The notes: generated by a model from the sequence alone, not told the origin. A DNA stretch of 12,634 nucleotides from Treponema sp. (GCA_031275535.1 JAISOR010000218.1:1-12634), one strand, 5' to 3'. Counted from the first letter of the stretch, positions 1-7,168 are shown. A program made the numbers and translations.

Positions 1-125
1 AGATGAAAAATGAAGTGGCGGCATGGACCGAAGCCCGGAACCAAAGCGCGGGTAAAATCAATTGGAGGTTTACCACGGATGACGCACGGAGTAAACTTAA
101 ACGCCTTTATCCACAATTAGAATAG
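1..125 (+). CDS. IS630-family transposase, C-terminal end (partial, cut by window)
   Basis: The reading frame is open from the window edge. The first complete codon is at position 3 and the TAG stop at 123-125, leaving 40 residues. They contain AWTEARNQ, then KINWRFTTDDARSKLKRLYP. The pattern INW-FTT-DAR-KLK-LYP is what I know as the extreme C-terminus of IS630-type DDE transposases, which cut and paste at TA dinucleotides. The catalytic DDE residues lie outside the window, so intactness cannot be judged. The gene runs toward the histidine kinase and the two stop codons are only 10 bp apart. That leaves almost no room for a terminal inverted repeat, so the element's right end must overlap the kinase gene or be lost. 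The family call is from memory of the motif and is fairly sure. Confidence 0.8.
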   Translation, partial: MKNEVAAWTEARNQSAGKINWRFTTDDARSKLKRLYPQLE

Positions 126-135
126 TAACAGGCTC

Positions 136-3100
136 CTAGCCCATTTGCAGCATCCGAAACGTTACCTCCAGGAGTTTTTCCATTTCCAGGGGTTTTGCCA
201 GGTGGGCGTTCATCCCGGCGTCCAGGGCGCGGTCAATGTCATCCTTAAAGGCATTGGCGGTAAGGGCCACAATGGGGACGGTCTTGGCGTCGGCCCGGTC
301 CAGGGCCCTGATGGCCGCCGCCGCCGCGTACCCGTCCATGACGGGCATCTGTATATCCATATAGATAATGTCGTAGGTGTTTTCCCGCGACTCCTGAAAT
401 ATGCTCAAGGCGTTGAGCCCGTCTGCGGCCTCGTCAATGGTTATCCCCGTAAATTCCAGCAGGTTTTTGGTGATGAGCCGGTTAATCTCCACGTCGTCTA
501 CCAGGAGGGCCCGTTTATCCGTCAGGGAATCGGCGGCGTTCTCCATGGAAGGCTCCGGGTTTTCCCCGGCCTCTATGGGTGAGAGCCACAATGCAAAGCT
601 AAAGGTACTGCCCGCACCTTCCCTGGATTGGACCAGAATATCCCCCCCGAAAAGCTGGACGATGCTTCTGCTTATTGCCAGTCCCAGGCCGGTTCCCCCG
701 TATTGTTTGGAAATTTGGCCGCCCCCCTGTTCAAAGGGCTTAAAGAGCACTTCCCGGGTCGCCGCGGGGATGCCGATGCCGTTGTCCCGGACAATAAATT
801 CCAGCAGGGTCTTGTTCTCCTGGCGTTTCTTCTCCAGAATGGCAAATTCGATCCTCCCCAGCTCGGGGGTGAATTTCACCGCGTTTCCCAGAAGGTTGAT
901 AAGGACCTGCCTGAGCCGCAGGGAATCGCTCTGATAGACCGCGGGTTTGGTTATTTCAAAACGGGTTACAAAGGTGATGTTTTTTTCTTCACACCGGGGC
1001 AGGATGATGGTTTCTACCGTATGGGCCAGTTTGAACATATCCACCGCTTCCTGGCTCATCTCGATTTTTCCGGCCTCGATTTTGGAAATATCCAAAATAT
1101 CATTGAGAAGCCCCAGGAGGTGTTTGGAGGAAATCTCTATCTGCCGTATATTGGCCTGGATATCTTCTGTGTCAGAAGGCCCCGGGGCCAGTTTTTTCTT
1201 GACGATGCCGGTCATGCCGATGATCGCGTTCATAGGGGTACGGATCTCATGGCTCATCCGGGCCAGAAAATCCCCCTTGTAGGCGTTTGCCCGGTTGGCC
1301 GCCTGGACCGCCTTTTCCAGCAGGTGCTGCTGCTCCACCATCTCGGTCAGGTCCATGGAAATGATCACATAGCCGATGATGGCGCCGTTCTTTTCAGTCA
1401 GATAGGTGGCGCTTCCCCGGATATACCGTTTGCTTTCCGGATCATAGAGGATCTCCGCCTCCCCTCCCCTGAGAAGGGCGGCGACGGGATCGTACTTTGA
1501 TCCCGGGGGGTAGATGCTTATCTCGCCGTAGGGCTTGCCCAGGACCTGATCCAAGGTTTTGTTGAGGGTTTTGAGCCCCTGGGCATTCATATAGATGATG
1601 GTAAATTGGGTGTCTATGATGGCCAGGGGCCCCCGGTCGCTGGCAACCAGGCTGTCCGCCATCTCGTCAAAGGAATCCGCCAGGGTTCCCAGTTCGTCCT
1701 TGGTCTGGGCGTTAAACCGGAAATACCGTTCCCCGGAACGGAACCGGGATATGCCGTTGTTCAGGGCGGTGATGCTCTGGGTAAAGATCGAAGCCATCCA
1801 AATGGCGATCATCACCACCAGGAAGATCATAAGCCCGGCGGAAATGGTCAGTTTCAGGGCGGTGCTAAAGAGGTTCGAGGTAATGGCGTTCCTCGTTTCC
1901 ACCTCCGCCTGGGCAAGATCCCGGTTCGCCAGGGTAATAACCCGCTGCAGGGTCGCTTCGGTGTCCATGGCCGGGCGCTGAAAATCTTCAAACCCCGCCC
2001 CGATAGCCACAAAGCCGAATCCCCGCTTGGTTTGGCCGTAACGGCCGGTGTAGTAGGGGATGGCGGCGGCGGTGGTGAGTTTCCAAAGGCCGCTCCACAG
2101 GATGAGGAAGGAGCCGGAGCCCCCTTCCCGGGTAAGGTCAAACCAGCCCGTGCATTGGGGGGCGTGGTTGAGGTAACGGCCGTCCAGGCCCACCAGCCCC
2201 TGGGCGGTCAGGGCCGCCGCCGGCTTTTTGTCCCTGGACTGGTCCGCAAATACGGGCTGGTCCCGGATAAAATCCACATAGGTTTTCCCGCTGGCCTGCC
2301 ACGCCTGGTAGATGCTTTCCTCAAGCCAGGGCACCTCCGGCTCGCCGGTTTCGGGGTTGTAGCCTGCGATGGAGTGATGCCGGGGATGACAGATGCTGCG
2401 GCATTGGTAATCCCAGATAAAAGCGTAATTGCCCTCATAGGCGCTGGGCAATTCGGTGAACCGGCTGTTCATGGGGGTGGTATGATCGGTGAATTCCATG
2501 AGGTGATCGTGATCCAGGGCAAGGCTGACATAGCCCGCGATGGGACTGTCCTTCCCGCCGTCCCGGGTAACGGGGGTAGCCCACCGGATTATGCCTTTGA
2601 ACCGCTTTCCCAGGGGATTCTCCATTCCCGCATAGGCCTCCTCCTCCGGGACAAAGGCCAGCCCCTGGGCTGCGGCGTTTTCGGGGGTATACATCCCGAT
2701 AAGCCGGGAAGGGACATAGGCGCCGATCACATCGGAAACGTAGATCTCCCCGGGCTTGAGGTGTTTAAGCTCCTCAAAATAGGTCTCGGCCTTTACATAG
2801 GTGTTCCTCCGGTCGGCAATGTTTTTGCGCCCGGGGTCCATCCGGGGGGAGGTGGTTACCTTGATGAGCTCGTTGCCCTGGAGGTCTATATAGGTCATTT
2901 CCAGGTAGAGGGGCCGGTTTTCGGTTTCAAAGACATCCGGGGACCGGTAACGGAAACTGGTGTCATTTTCCCGGTTGGACGACGTCATTTTCGGAAGCTC
3001 CGGGGAAGGGGCCGCGGGGATCCAGGATTTGCCGTCGGGGGCCAATATCCAGTTTCCGGGCTTAACCAGGCGGTTCCGCCTGCTCTCAATAAAATGGCGG

Positions 3101-3489
3101 TAGCCCGCTTCACTCGGGGCCAGGCCGGCGGCGTACCGGATATCCTCATCCCGCTGATAGAGGAAATTCGCCACTTCCTGGGCCATATCGGTACTTATCC
3201 GCTCAATGTCGTTGGTGGCAAAATCATTGAGGGCCTTGACCGAATCGGTTACGGCGATGGTCCCGGTCTGTTCCAGCGCCGTATTTGCCCGGTCCGTTAA
3301 TTCCCTGGCGCGCCGGTGCATCTCCTCCCCCAGGGATCGGGCCTGGTTCCAGGCTAAAAAGGCAAGTATGATCAGGGGGATAACCTTAATGGCTACAAAG
3401 ATAATGATGAGTTTGGCCCGCATCCCCAAACCCAGGCGCGCGACAAACCCCTCAATGGAGGAACGGAGCAGATACAGTGTTTTTTTCAT
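136..3489 (-). CDS. Hybrid sensor histidine kinase (Cache-like sensor, HAMP, PAS, HisKA, HATPase, REC)
   Basis: This is a 1117-residue inner-membrane sensor kinase that should phosphorylate its own receiver domain after sensing an extracytoplasmic signal. One membrane helix lies near residues 26-46. A periplasmic region of about 500 residues follows and contains WDYQCRSICHPRHH, which resembles the Cache-fold pattern D-xGR-xxHP. The second membrane helix is near 547-567, then HAMP to about 617 and PAS at about 620-715. HisKA carries the phospho-acceptor His747 in FLARMSHEIRTPMN. The ATPase has the N box (NLLGNAVKF), DNGIGI and GGTGLGLAIS. The receiver has an acidic DD near 998 and phospho-acceptor Asp1045 in YMDIQMPVMDG, with a late KP. 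No output domain follows, so the phosphate probably passes to an Hpt protein encoded elsewhere. I chose the ATG followed by two Lys codons, with GGAG 10 nt upstream; a TTG three codons earlier is in frame but poorly placed. The stop codon lies in a repeated motif. Confidence 0.95.
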   Translation of the reverse strand: MKKTLYLLRSSIEGFVARLGLGMRAKLIIIFVAIKVIPLIILAFLAWNQARSLGEEMHRRARELTDRANTALEQTGTIAVTDSVKALNDFATNDIERISTDMAQEVANFLYQRDEDIRYAAGLAPSEAGYRHFIESRRNRLVKPGNWILAPDGKSWIPAAPSPELPKMTSSNRENDTSFRYRSPDVFETENRPLYLEMTYIDLQGNELIKVTTSPRMDPGRKNIADRRNTYVKAETYFEELKHLKPGEIYVSDVIGAYVPSRLIGMYTPENAAAQGLAFVPEEEAYAGMENPLGKRFKGIIRWATPVTRDGGKDSPIAGYVSLALDHDHLMEFTDHTTPMNSRFTELPSAYEGNYAFIWDYQCRSICHPRHHSIAGYNPETGEPEVPWLEESIYQAWQASGKTYVDFIRDQPVFADQSRDKKPAAALTAQGLVGLDGRYLNHAPQCTGWFDLTREGGSGSFLILWSGLWKLTTAAAIPYYTGRYGQTKRGFGFVAIGAGFEDFQRPAMDTEATLQRVITLANRDLAQAEVETRNAITSNLFSTALKLTISAGLMIFLVVMIAIWMASIFTQSITALNNGISRFRSGERYFRFNAQTKDELGTLADSFDEMADSLVASDRGPLAIIDTQFTIIYMNAQGLKTLNKTLDQVLGKPYGEISIYPPGSKYDPVAALLRGGEAEILYDPESKRYIRGSATYLTEKNGAIIGYVIISMDLTEMVEQQHLLEKAVQAANRANAYKGDFLARMSHEIRTPMNAIIGMTGIVKKKLAPGPSDTEDIQANIRQIEISSKHLLGLLNDILDISKIEAGKIEMSQEAVDMFKLAHTVETIILPRCEEKNITFVTRFEITKPAVYQSDSLRLRQVLINLLGNAVKFTPELGRIEFAILEKKRQENKTLLEFIVRDNGIGIPAATREVLFKPFEQGGGQISKQYGGTGLGLAISRSIVQLFGGDILVQSREGAGSTFSFALWLSPIEAGENPEPSMENAADSLTDKRALLVDDVEINRLITKNLLEFTGITIDEAADGLNALSIFQESRENTYDIIYMDIQMPVMDGYAAAAAIRALDRADAKTVPIVALTANAFKDDIDRALDAGMNAHLAKPLEMEKLLEVTFRMLQMG

Positions 3490-3580
3490 CTCCCACAAAC
3501 TCCGCGAAACAAACTTGCGTCAGCCCCAAAACCTAGTCCGGATCTTGAAAAACCCGGGTGCCAAAAAATGTTTTTGTCGA

Positions 3581-3621
3581 GAGGGCTTTTCAAACTATCA
3601 AATTTTGAAAAGGCTCTTTTT
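3581..3621. repeat. Hairpin with T-tract on the plus side
   Basis: The arm at 3581-3594 pairs with 3604-3616: three outer pairs (GAG/CTC), a small internal loop, then nine pairs (CTTTTCAAA/TTTGAAAAG). Five T residues follow on the plus strand (3617-3621), giving it a plus-strand terminator shape although no plus-strand gene precedes it. In the minus direction, in which the flanking genes are read, there is no immediate T-tract. Confidence 0.55.
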
Positions 3622-3669
3622 AGGGAAGGATCACGAGACCTGTTCGGAAACCTCGGTTTTCCCGCCAAA

Positions 3670-3708
3670 TTCCGCCCGAAACCGCAGTTTCGCGGCCCTC
3701 AGGCGGAA
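3670..3708. repeat. Nested hairpin, outer TTCCGCC/GGCGGAA and inner CGAAAC/GTTTCG
   Basis: The outer arms at 3670-3676 and 3702-3708 are perfect over 7 bp and enclose an inner perfect 6-bp hairpin at 3677-3692. An upstream stretch around 3654-3666 (GGTTTTCCCGCC, one extra C) can compete with the outer left arm for GGCGGAAAACC, so two folds exclude each other. No T-tract follows, so it does not look like a simple terminator. Confidence 0.55.
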
Positions 3709-3732
3709 AACCGCACGCCGGTTAATACCCGG

Positions 3733-3768
3733 GGCTTTCCCAACCCTAACCAGCGTTTAGGGAAAGCC
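3733..3768. repeat. Hairpin abutting the stop codon of the ParB-like gene
   Basis: GGCTTTCCC (3733-3741) and GGGAAAGCC (3760-3768) form a perfect 9-bp stem. Reading the minus strand, the stem starts on the base after the TGA stop of the ParB-like gene. An alternative inner stem (CCCTAA/TTAGGG) shares bases with it. There is no T-tract, so terminator function is uncertain. The GCTTTCC outer arm recurs in the hairpin at 7092-7122. Confidence 0.6.
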
Positions 3769-4158
3769 TCATCCTGCTTTAAAAAGCCTTTTAAAAATTC
3801 TGACGATCCAGTTAAGGATGCGCCGGAAAAATCCGGGGTTCCTTATTTTGTGGAGTTTCCGCATGGCGTCGGAAACTTCTTCGGAACTGAAATCCTGCCG
3901 CTGTAGATTTTCTTCGATCTCATATTCCAGCTTATCTATCCCGTCGGGAATATTGGCAATGACCGCGTTGATGGTTCTCCACCCCAGGGCGCGGGCGGCT
4001 TCAAGACGGCGGCCGCCGGAGATAAGGATATTGTTATTCGTCAGGACGATGGGGCATATTTGCCCGAACCGCTTCATGCTTTCCGCTAAAGCGTCAATAT
4101 CCCCCATGTCTTTCCTGAGCCGTTTTTTTGTTATGATATCACTAATGGGGACCTGCAT
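3769..4158 (-). CDS. Orphan ParB N-terminal-domain protein with a basic amphipathic tail
   Basis: This 129-residue protein consists of a ParB/Srx-type N-terminal domain. It shows PISDI at the start, IDALAESMKRFGQICPIVL, the nucleotide-binding-type box ISGGRRLEAARALGW (residues 46-60) and EENLQRQDFSSEE (82-94). In chromosomal ParB the corresponding boxes bind and hydrolyse CTP. The helix-turn-helix and dimerisation domains of full-length ParB (normally near 280 residues) are absent. Instead, residues 110-129 form a short segment rich in Phe, Ile, Leu, Trp, Arg and Lys that would make a cationic amphipathic helix. No parA lies nearby, so it is not an obvious partition locus. The ATG has AAGGA 7-8 nt upstream. 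A CTP-switch protein, a small regulator or a membrane-touching factor are all possible. Confidence 0.88.
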   Translation of the reverse strand: MQVPISDIITKKRLRKDMGDIDALAESMKRFGQICPIVLTNNNILISGGRRLEAARALGWRTINAVIANIPDGIDKLEYEIEENLQRQDFSSEEVSDAMRKLHKIRNPGFFRRILNWIVRIFKRLFKAG

Positions 4159-4180
4159 TTTTTTTCCTTACTTGGGGGCG

Positions 4181-4202
4181 TTCCAAAACTTCAGTTTCGG
4201 AA
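4181..4202. repeat. Short hairpin, core AAAACTtcAGTTT
   Basis: TTCCAAAACT (4181-4190) pairs with AGTTTCGGAA (4193-4202) with one mismatch and a 2-nt loop. The core matches the hairpin at 7092-7122 (CCAAAACTgaAGTTTTGG). It sits 23 nt upstream of the ParB-like start and so would be in its mRNA leader if transcription begins further upstream. Confidence 0.55.
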
Positions 4203-4223
4203 AGGTTCCCTCAAAATTTATCC

Positions 4224-4252
4224 GGAAAAACAGGCTTTTCGCCGGTTTTTCC
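4224..4252. repeat. Hairpin GGAAAAAC/GTTTTTCC with inner GGC/GCC
   Basis: Perfect 8-bp outer arms (4224-4231, 4245-4252) enclose a small inner pairing (GGC 4233-4235 with GCC 4241-4243). A-tract and T-tract fall on opposite arms, a form often seen in bidirectional terminators. It lies between the PBP gene and the ParB-like gene and could reduce read-through. Confidence 0.5.
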
Positions 4253-4254
4253 AA

Positions 4255-4291
4255 GGCCGGTAACAAAACCAACCGGGTTTCGTTGCCGGCC
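4255..4291. repeat. Modular hairpin, outer arm GGCCGGTAAC, core AAAACCaaccgGGTTT
   Basis: GCCGGTAAC (4256-4264) pairs with GTTGCCGGC (4282-4290), including one T-G wobble. After one A-C mismatch, AAACC (4266-4270) pairs with GGTTT (4276-4280) across the AACCG loop. The core is the same as in the hairpins at 7007-7045 and 7422-7458, read on the opposite strand. The outer arm is the same as in the terminator at 7271-7302. Confidence 0.7.
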
Positions 4292-4397
4292 CGCTACATA
4301 CCAACCGAGCCGGTTTCAAAACCCGGTTGATTAACAGCCTCAACAAGCGGTTTGTCGCGCTTCGGCGCAAAATCGCGTAAAAATTCCACGCAAAAGC

Positions 4398-4430
4398 GTA
4401 TAAAAATTCACAAGCGCAACAGGCTCCTAG
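4398..4430. repeat. Dispersed repeat at the PBP stop codon (14-mer plus AACAGGCTCCTAG)
   Basis: GTATAAAAATTCAC (4398-4411) is identical to 8755-8768. AACAGGCTCCTAG (4418-4430) is identical to 127-139 at the end of the histidine kinase gene. GCAACAGGCTCC (4416-4427) also occurs in reverse at 8674-8685. The PBP stop codon (4427-4429) lies inside the shared 13-mer, exactly as the kinase stop does. Confidence 0.75.
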
Positions 4431-6982
4431 TCCAGCAGCGGATTATAATCCGGCATCTCATCAAGGCCCAAACCGAAATCCTCCCCGAAACCCGAAAGCT
4501 CCGCCGGATCGAGCTGCCGGGCCGGAATGTCCGGCAGCTCGATCCGCAGATGGGGCATCTGGAGCCCGCTTAACAGGGAGTCATCCCGGAGGGTCAAGGA
4601 GCTGCTCCGCATGGTCTCCAGGGTCAGGTTCGATCTGATCCTGGCATTCGAATGGAGGGTACAGGCCTCCCGGGGCTGGGTTCCGGTGAGAAAAGAGAGG
4701 GTGATCGTCCCCTCGTTACAGGCTTCGGTGGGCAGCAGCCCTGATTTGGCGCAGACCGTTACGTCCACAATCCCCGTGGAGGGCCGGATAAAATCCTTGG
4801 CCGGGAGCCCCGTATTGAGTTCCCGCATAAAATCGCCCCAGATGGGACCCGCCAGGGTGGCCCCGGTCAGGGACAGCCCCAGGGAGTTGCCGGGTTTGTC
4901 AAACCCAAACCAAATGGCGGTGGTATAATAGGGGGTAAAGCCCACGGTCCAGGCGTCGGACCAGTTCTGGGTGGTTCCGGTTTTCCCCGCCGCGGCGATG
5001 CGGTAGCGGCTGCCGTTTTCGTCCTGGTAGACAAACTTGGAACCGAACCCCGAGCCGGAACGGAGGGTCCCGGTCTCCACGGTCTTTTTCAGCAGGGTGG
5101 TCATGATATAGGCGTTTTGGGGGCTTATCACCTGGATGTCGCCGCCCATACGCCGCTGCCGCTGCCTGAGTTCCCGCTCCGTATCCAGGACTATCCTGCC
5201 GTTCCGGTCCTCCACGGCCCGGATGGCGATGGGGGTAACCTCCCTGCCCTGATTCGCGAAAATGGCAAAGGCCCGGGCCATCTGTATGGGGGAGATGGAC
5301 ACAATCCCCAGCCCCATGGGGTATACCCGGGGAAAGGTCCGTTCCCGTTCCTGGGGATCCTCAATGCCCAGGAGGTTTGCCGCCCGGTCGATGGCCGCGT
5401 CAAAGCCGATGGTATCCAGTATTTTAAGGGAAGGGACGTTCATGGATTGCGCCAGGGCCTCGTAGAGGAGGACCGGCCCCTTCCATTCGCCCCGGAAATT
5501 CAGGGGTATGTAGGGGGTGCCGTCCTCGTTGTGGAACACCATAGGGACATCGTAGATCAGGGACGCGGGGGTAAACAGCCCCGTATCAATGGCGGCGGAA
5601 TAATACAGGGGTTTAAAGGAACTCCCCGGCATGATCCGCCCCTGGGTGGCCCGGATAAGCTGGTTGGATTGATCGAATTCGGAGCCCCCCACCACGGCCT
5701 TAATATACCCGGTCTCGTTTTCAATGGCGATAAGGGCGCCTTCCACCACGTTTTGCTCCGCGTTGCTTTTTAACGCCGCAAAGGATGCGTTGGTAATAAC
5801 CTTCAGGTCAGGAAGCCCGAAAACCAGGGCGGCCATATCCACCACGGGATTAATGGTCTTGGTATACCGGGAGAGGGCCTTCTGTTCATTTTGGGCGTCC
5901 GCCGTGGCGTGGATCGAATTCAGGTTAAAATAGAGGGAAAGGAGGTCCACGATGGGGATATAGGTCTGCTCCGCCCGGACCAGCCGGGAGCCCCGGGAAA
6001 GGGCATACTCCCGGTTTGCCTTAACCAGCCCTTCGGCCATCAGTTTTTCCGCGGTCGCCTGATGTTTCAGGTCAAGGGTGGTAAGGACCGTATACCCGTC
6101 CCGGTAATAAACCATGGTCCCGTACATCATGTCGTCCAATTGCCGGCGGACATATTCGCTGAACCAGGGGGCCGCGTCTTCCCGGTGGTAATAGGCGGCG
6201 GTGGATTCCCGGGTGTAATCGTAATGCTCCCAATATTCGGCAAAGGAAGCCTCCGCCTCTTCTTCGGTGGTATAGCCGAATTCGATCATCCGGTTCAGCA
6301 CCGAACGCTGGCGCTCCATGGCGATATTGGGGTTATCCAGCGGGTTGTACCGGGCGGGGCTTGAAAGCTGGATCACCAGGATCGCCGCCTCCGCCAGGGT
6401 TATCTCCCGGGCGCTGTGGCCGAAGAAGTATTTGCTCGCCGCTTCTACCCCGTAGGTGCCGGGGCCCATATAGGAATAATTAAGGTAAATTTCGAGGATC
6501 TCGTTTTTCGTGTACCGCCGCTCCATCTGGATGGCCCACCAGAGTTCCCGGATCTTCCGGGACAGGGTCCGTTCGCTCCGGTCCGTGTAGAGGCTCCCCG
6601 CTATCTGCTGGGTAATGGTAGACCCTCCCCCCCAGGACTTCCCGATAAGCTGCCCCACCAGCGCCCGGGTTATGGCCTTGATGCTGAACCCTTTATGGCT
6701 GTAAAAACCCGGGTCTTCCCGGGCCAGCACCGCGTGGATGAGGTGCCGGGGCAGTTCGTTTAAGGAGATCATTTCCCGTTTTTCATTCGAGGAGAATTCG
6801 GTGATCAAAATTCCGTTAATATCGAGGATCTTGGTGGGCAGGGCGGGGGCAAATTCCTGGAAATTCTCCTGGTTTTTAATATTTACCGTTTGGGCCAGGG
6901 ACAGACCTAACGAAACACCGATACCTGCCACGATCAGGATGGCTAAGGCCGCAAAAATGCCGGCCGTTATGGGTTTTTTCAT
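4427..6982 (-). CDS. Class A penicillin-binding protein (PBP1A-type bifunctional glycosyltransferase/transpeptidase)
   Basis: The protein polymerises lipid II into glycan strands and crosslinks the stem peptides, anchored in the inner membrane with both active sites in the periplasm. The 851 residues show one N-terminal membrane helix (about 5-28). The GT51 domain has catalytic Glu89 in LAREDPGFYSHKG, GGSTITQQ at 119-126 and the ERRYTKNEILEIYLN stretch. The transpeptidase has SSFK (nucleophile Ser454, Lys457), SMN (513-515) and KTG (667-669). A late Cys-containing LPTEACNEGT segment is typical of PBP1A proteins. An insertion-like stretch at about 330-400, between the two catalytic regions, is not one I recognise. 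The start is the ATG followed by two Lys codons, with AGGA about 10 nt upstream. Longer in-frame starts run into hairpin repeats and lack a ribosome binding site. The stop codon is inside a dispersed repeat. Confidence 0.96.
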   Translation of the reverse strand: MKKPITAGIFAALAILIVAGIGVSLGLSLAQTVNIKNQENFQEFAPALPTKILDINGILITEFSSNEKREMISLNELPRHLIHAVLAREDPGFYSHKGFSIKAITRALVGQLIGKSWGGGSTITQQIAGSLYTDRSERTLSRKIRELWWAIQMERRYTKNEILEIYLNYSYMGPGTYGVEAASKYFFGHSAREITLAEAAILVIQLSSPARYNPLDNPNIAMERQRSVLNRMIEFGYTTEEEAEASFAEYWEHYDYTRESTAAYYHREDAAPWFSEYVRRQLDDMMYGTMVYYRDGYTVLTTLDLKHQATAEKLMAEGLVKANREYALSRGSRLVRAEQTYIPIVDLLSLYFNLNSIHATADAQNEQKALSRYTKTINPVVDMAALVFGLPDLKVITNASFAALKSNAEQNVVEGALIAIENETGYIKAVVGGSEFDQSNQLIRATQGRIMPGSSFKPLYYSAAIDTGLFTPASLIYDVPMVFHNEDGTPYIPLNFRGEWKGPVLLYEALAQSMNVPSLKILDTIGFDAAIDRAANLLGIEDPQERERTFPRVYPMGLGIVSISPIQMARAFAIFANQGREVTPIAIRAVEDRNGRIVLDTERELRQRQRRMGGDIQVISPQNAYIMTTLLKKTVETGTLRSGSGFGSKFVYQDENGSRYRIAAAGKTGTTQNWSDAWTVGFTPYYTTAIWFGFDKPGNSLGLSLTGATLAGPIWGDFMRELNTGLPAKDFIRPSTGIVDVTVCAKSGLLPTEACNEGTITLSFLTGTQPREACTLHSNARIRSNLTLETMRSSSLTLRDDSLLSGLQMPHLRIELPDIPARQLDPAELSGFGEDFGLGLDEMPDYNPLLD

Positions 6983-7006
6983 AGTATATTTATCCTGCAT
7001 TACGCT

Positions 7007-7045
7007 GAGCATTTCCCAAAACCCGGTTGGTTTTAGGAAATGCTC
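7007..7045. repeat. Modular hairpin in the PBP leader, core AAAACCcggttGGTTTT
   Basis: GAGCATTTCC (7007-7016) pairs perfectly with GGAAATGCTC (7036-7045). After one C-A mismatch, AAAACC (7018-7023) pairs with GGTTTT (7029-7034) around a 5-nt loop, giving 16 pairs in total. The core and the C-A mismatch recur at 7422-7458 with a different but again complementary outer arm. It lies 24 nt upstream of the PBP start codon. Confidence 0.75.
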
Positions 7046-7048
7046 TTG

Positions 7049-7074
7049 AAAAAGCGGTCTCAAGCCCGCTTTTT
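7049..7074. terminator. Probable bidirectional terminator or leader attenuator upstream of PBP
   Basis: AAAAAGCGG (7049-7057) and CCGCTTTTT (7066-7074) form a perfect 9-bp stem with an 8-nt loop. A-tract and T-tract on opposite arms give terminator form on either strand. On the minus strand it lies between the putative PBP promoter (7140-7168) and the PBP start. It would therefore act either as an attenuator or as a block to transcripts from further upstream. Confidence 0.5.
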
Positions 7075-7091
7075 CCCATAAATCTCAGGTT

Positions 7092-7122
7092 GCTTTCCCC
7101 AAAACTGAAGTTTTGGGAAAGC
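7092..7122. repeat. Long hairpin GCTTTCCCCAAAACT/AGTTTTGGGAAAGC
   Basis: The arms at 7092-7106 and 7109-7122 are complementary apart from one extra C, with a 2-nt loop. The inner core matches the hairpin at 4181-4202, and the GCTTTCC outer arm matches 3733-3768, so it combines parts of two others. On the minus strand AGGAGG (7122-7127) sits at its edge, but no start codon follows at a suitable distance. Confidence 0.65.
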
Positions 7123-7139
7123 CTCCTCTTACTCAATAA

Positions 7140-7168
7140 AGCCTATGGAAGGGTTCTCTTTTTGTCAA
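7140..7168 (-). promoter_or_regulatory. Putative promoter for the PBP gene
   Basis: On the minus strand there is a perfect TTGACA (7163-7168), a 17-bp spacer and TAGGCT (7140-7145), a weak -10. It lies downstream of the terminator at 7265-7302 and about 160 nt before the PBP start, so the transcript would carry a leader with three stable hairpins. No better promoter was seen closer to the gene. Confidence 0.4.

Larger units (their letters stand above)
3490..3768. other. Spacer between histidine kinase and ParB-like gene; three hairpins, no gene
   Basis: The 279 bp hold three palindromic structures, listed separately, and no credible ORF with a ribosome binding site. I could not identify a convincing promoter for the kinase here. 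The sequence alternates A/T tracts with GC palindromes such as ACCCGGGT near 3553 and CAAAAA/TTTTTG around 3562-3576. Confidence 0.7.
4159..4426. other. Spacer between ParB-like gene and PBP; chain of hairpins, no gene
   Basis: The 268 bp contain at least three listed hairpins, a further imperfect one near 4310-4328 (CCGG-TTT against AA-CCCGG), and an A/T-rich tail at 4370-4426. The tail repeats words found downstream of the TPR gene, including an identical 14-mer at 4398-4411 and 8755-8768. No open frame with a ribosome binding site is evident. Confidence 0.7.

Noticed and set aside
1606..3300. 564-codon plus-strand open frame
   Set aside because: It lies entirely antisense to the histidine kinase, whose domains and catalytic motifs are unmistakable. 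High GC keeps the opposite frame open, and its translation is Gly/Pro-rich without domains.
3490..3498. TTG start for the histidine kinase three codons upstream
   Set aside because: The GGAG motif is too close to the TTG, and the ATG followed by two Lys codons has better spacing.
3769..4158. Chromosome or plasmid partition locus (parAB)
   Set aside because: There is no ParA ATPase, no parS-like palindrome was found near it, and the protein lacks the ParB DNA-binding domain.
6983..7063. N-terminal extension of the PBP to 878 residues
   Set aside because: The extra residues are encoded by hairpin repeats and precede the membrane anchor without a ribosome binding site.
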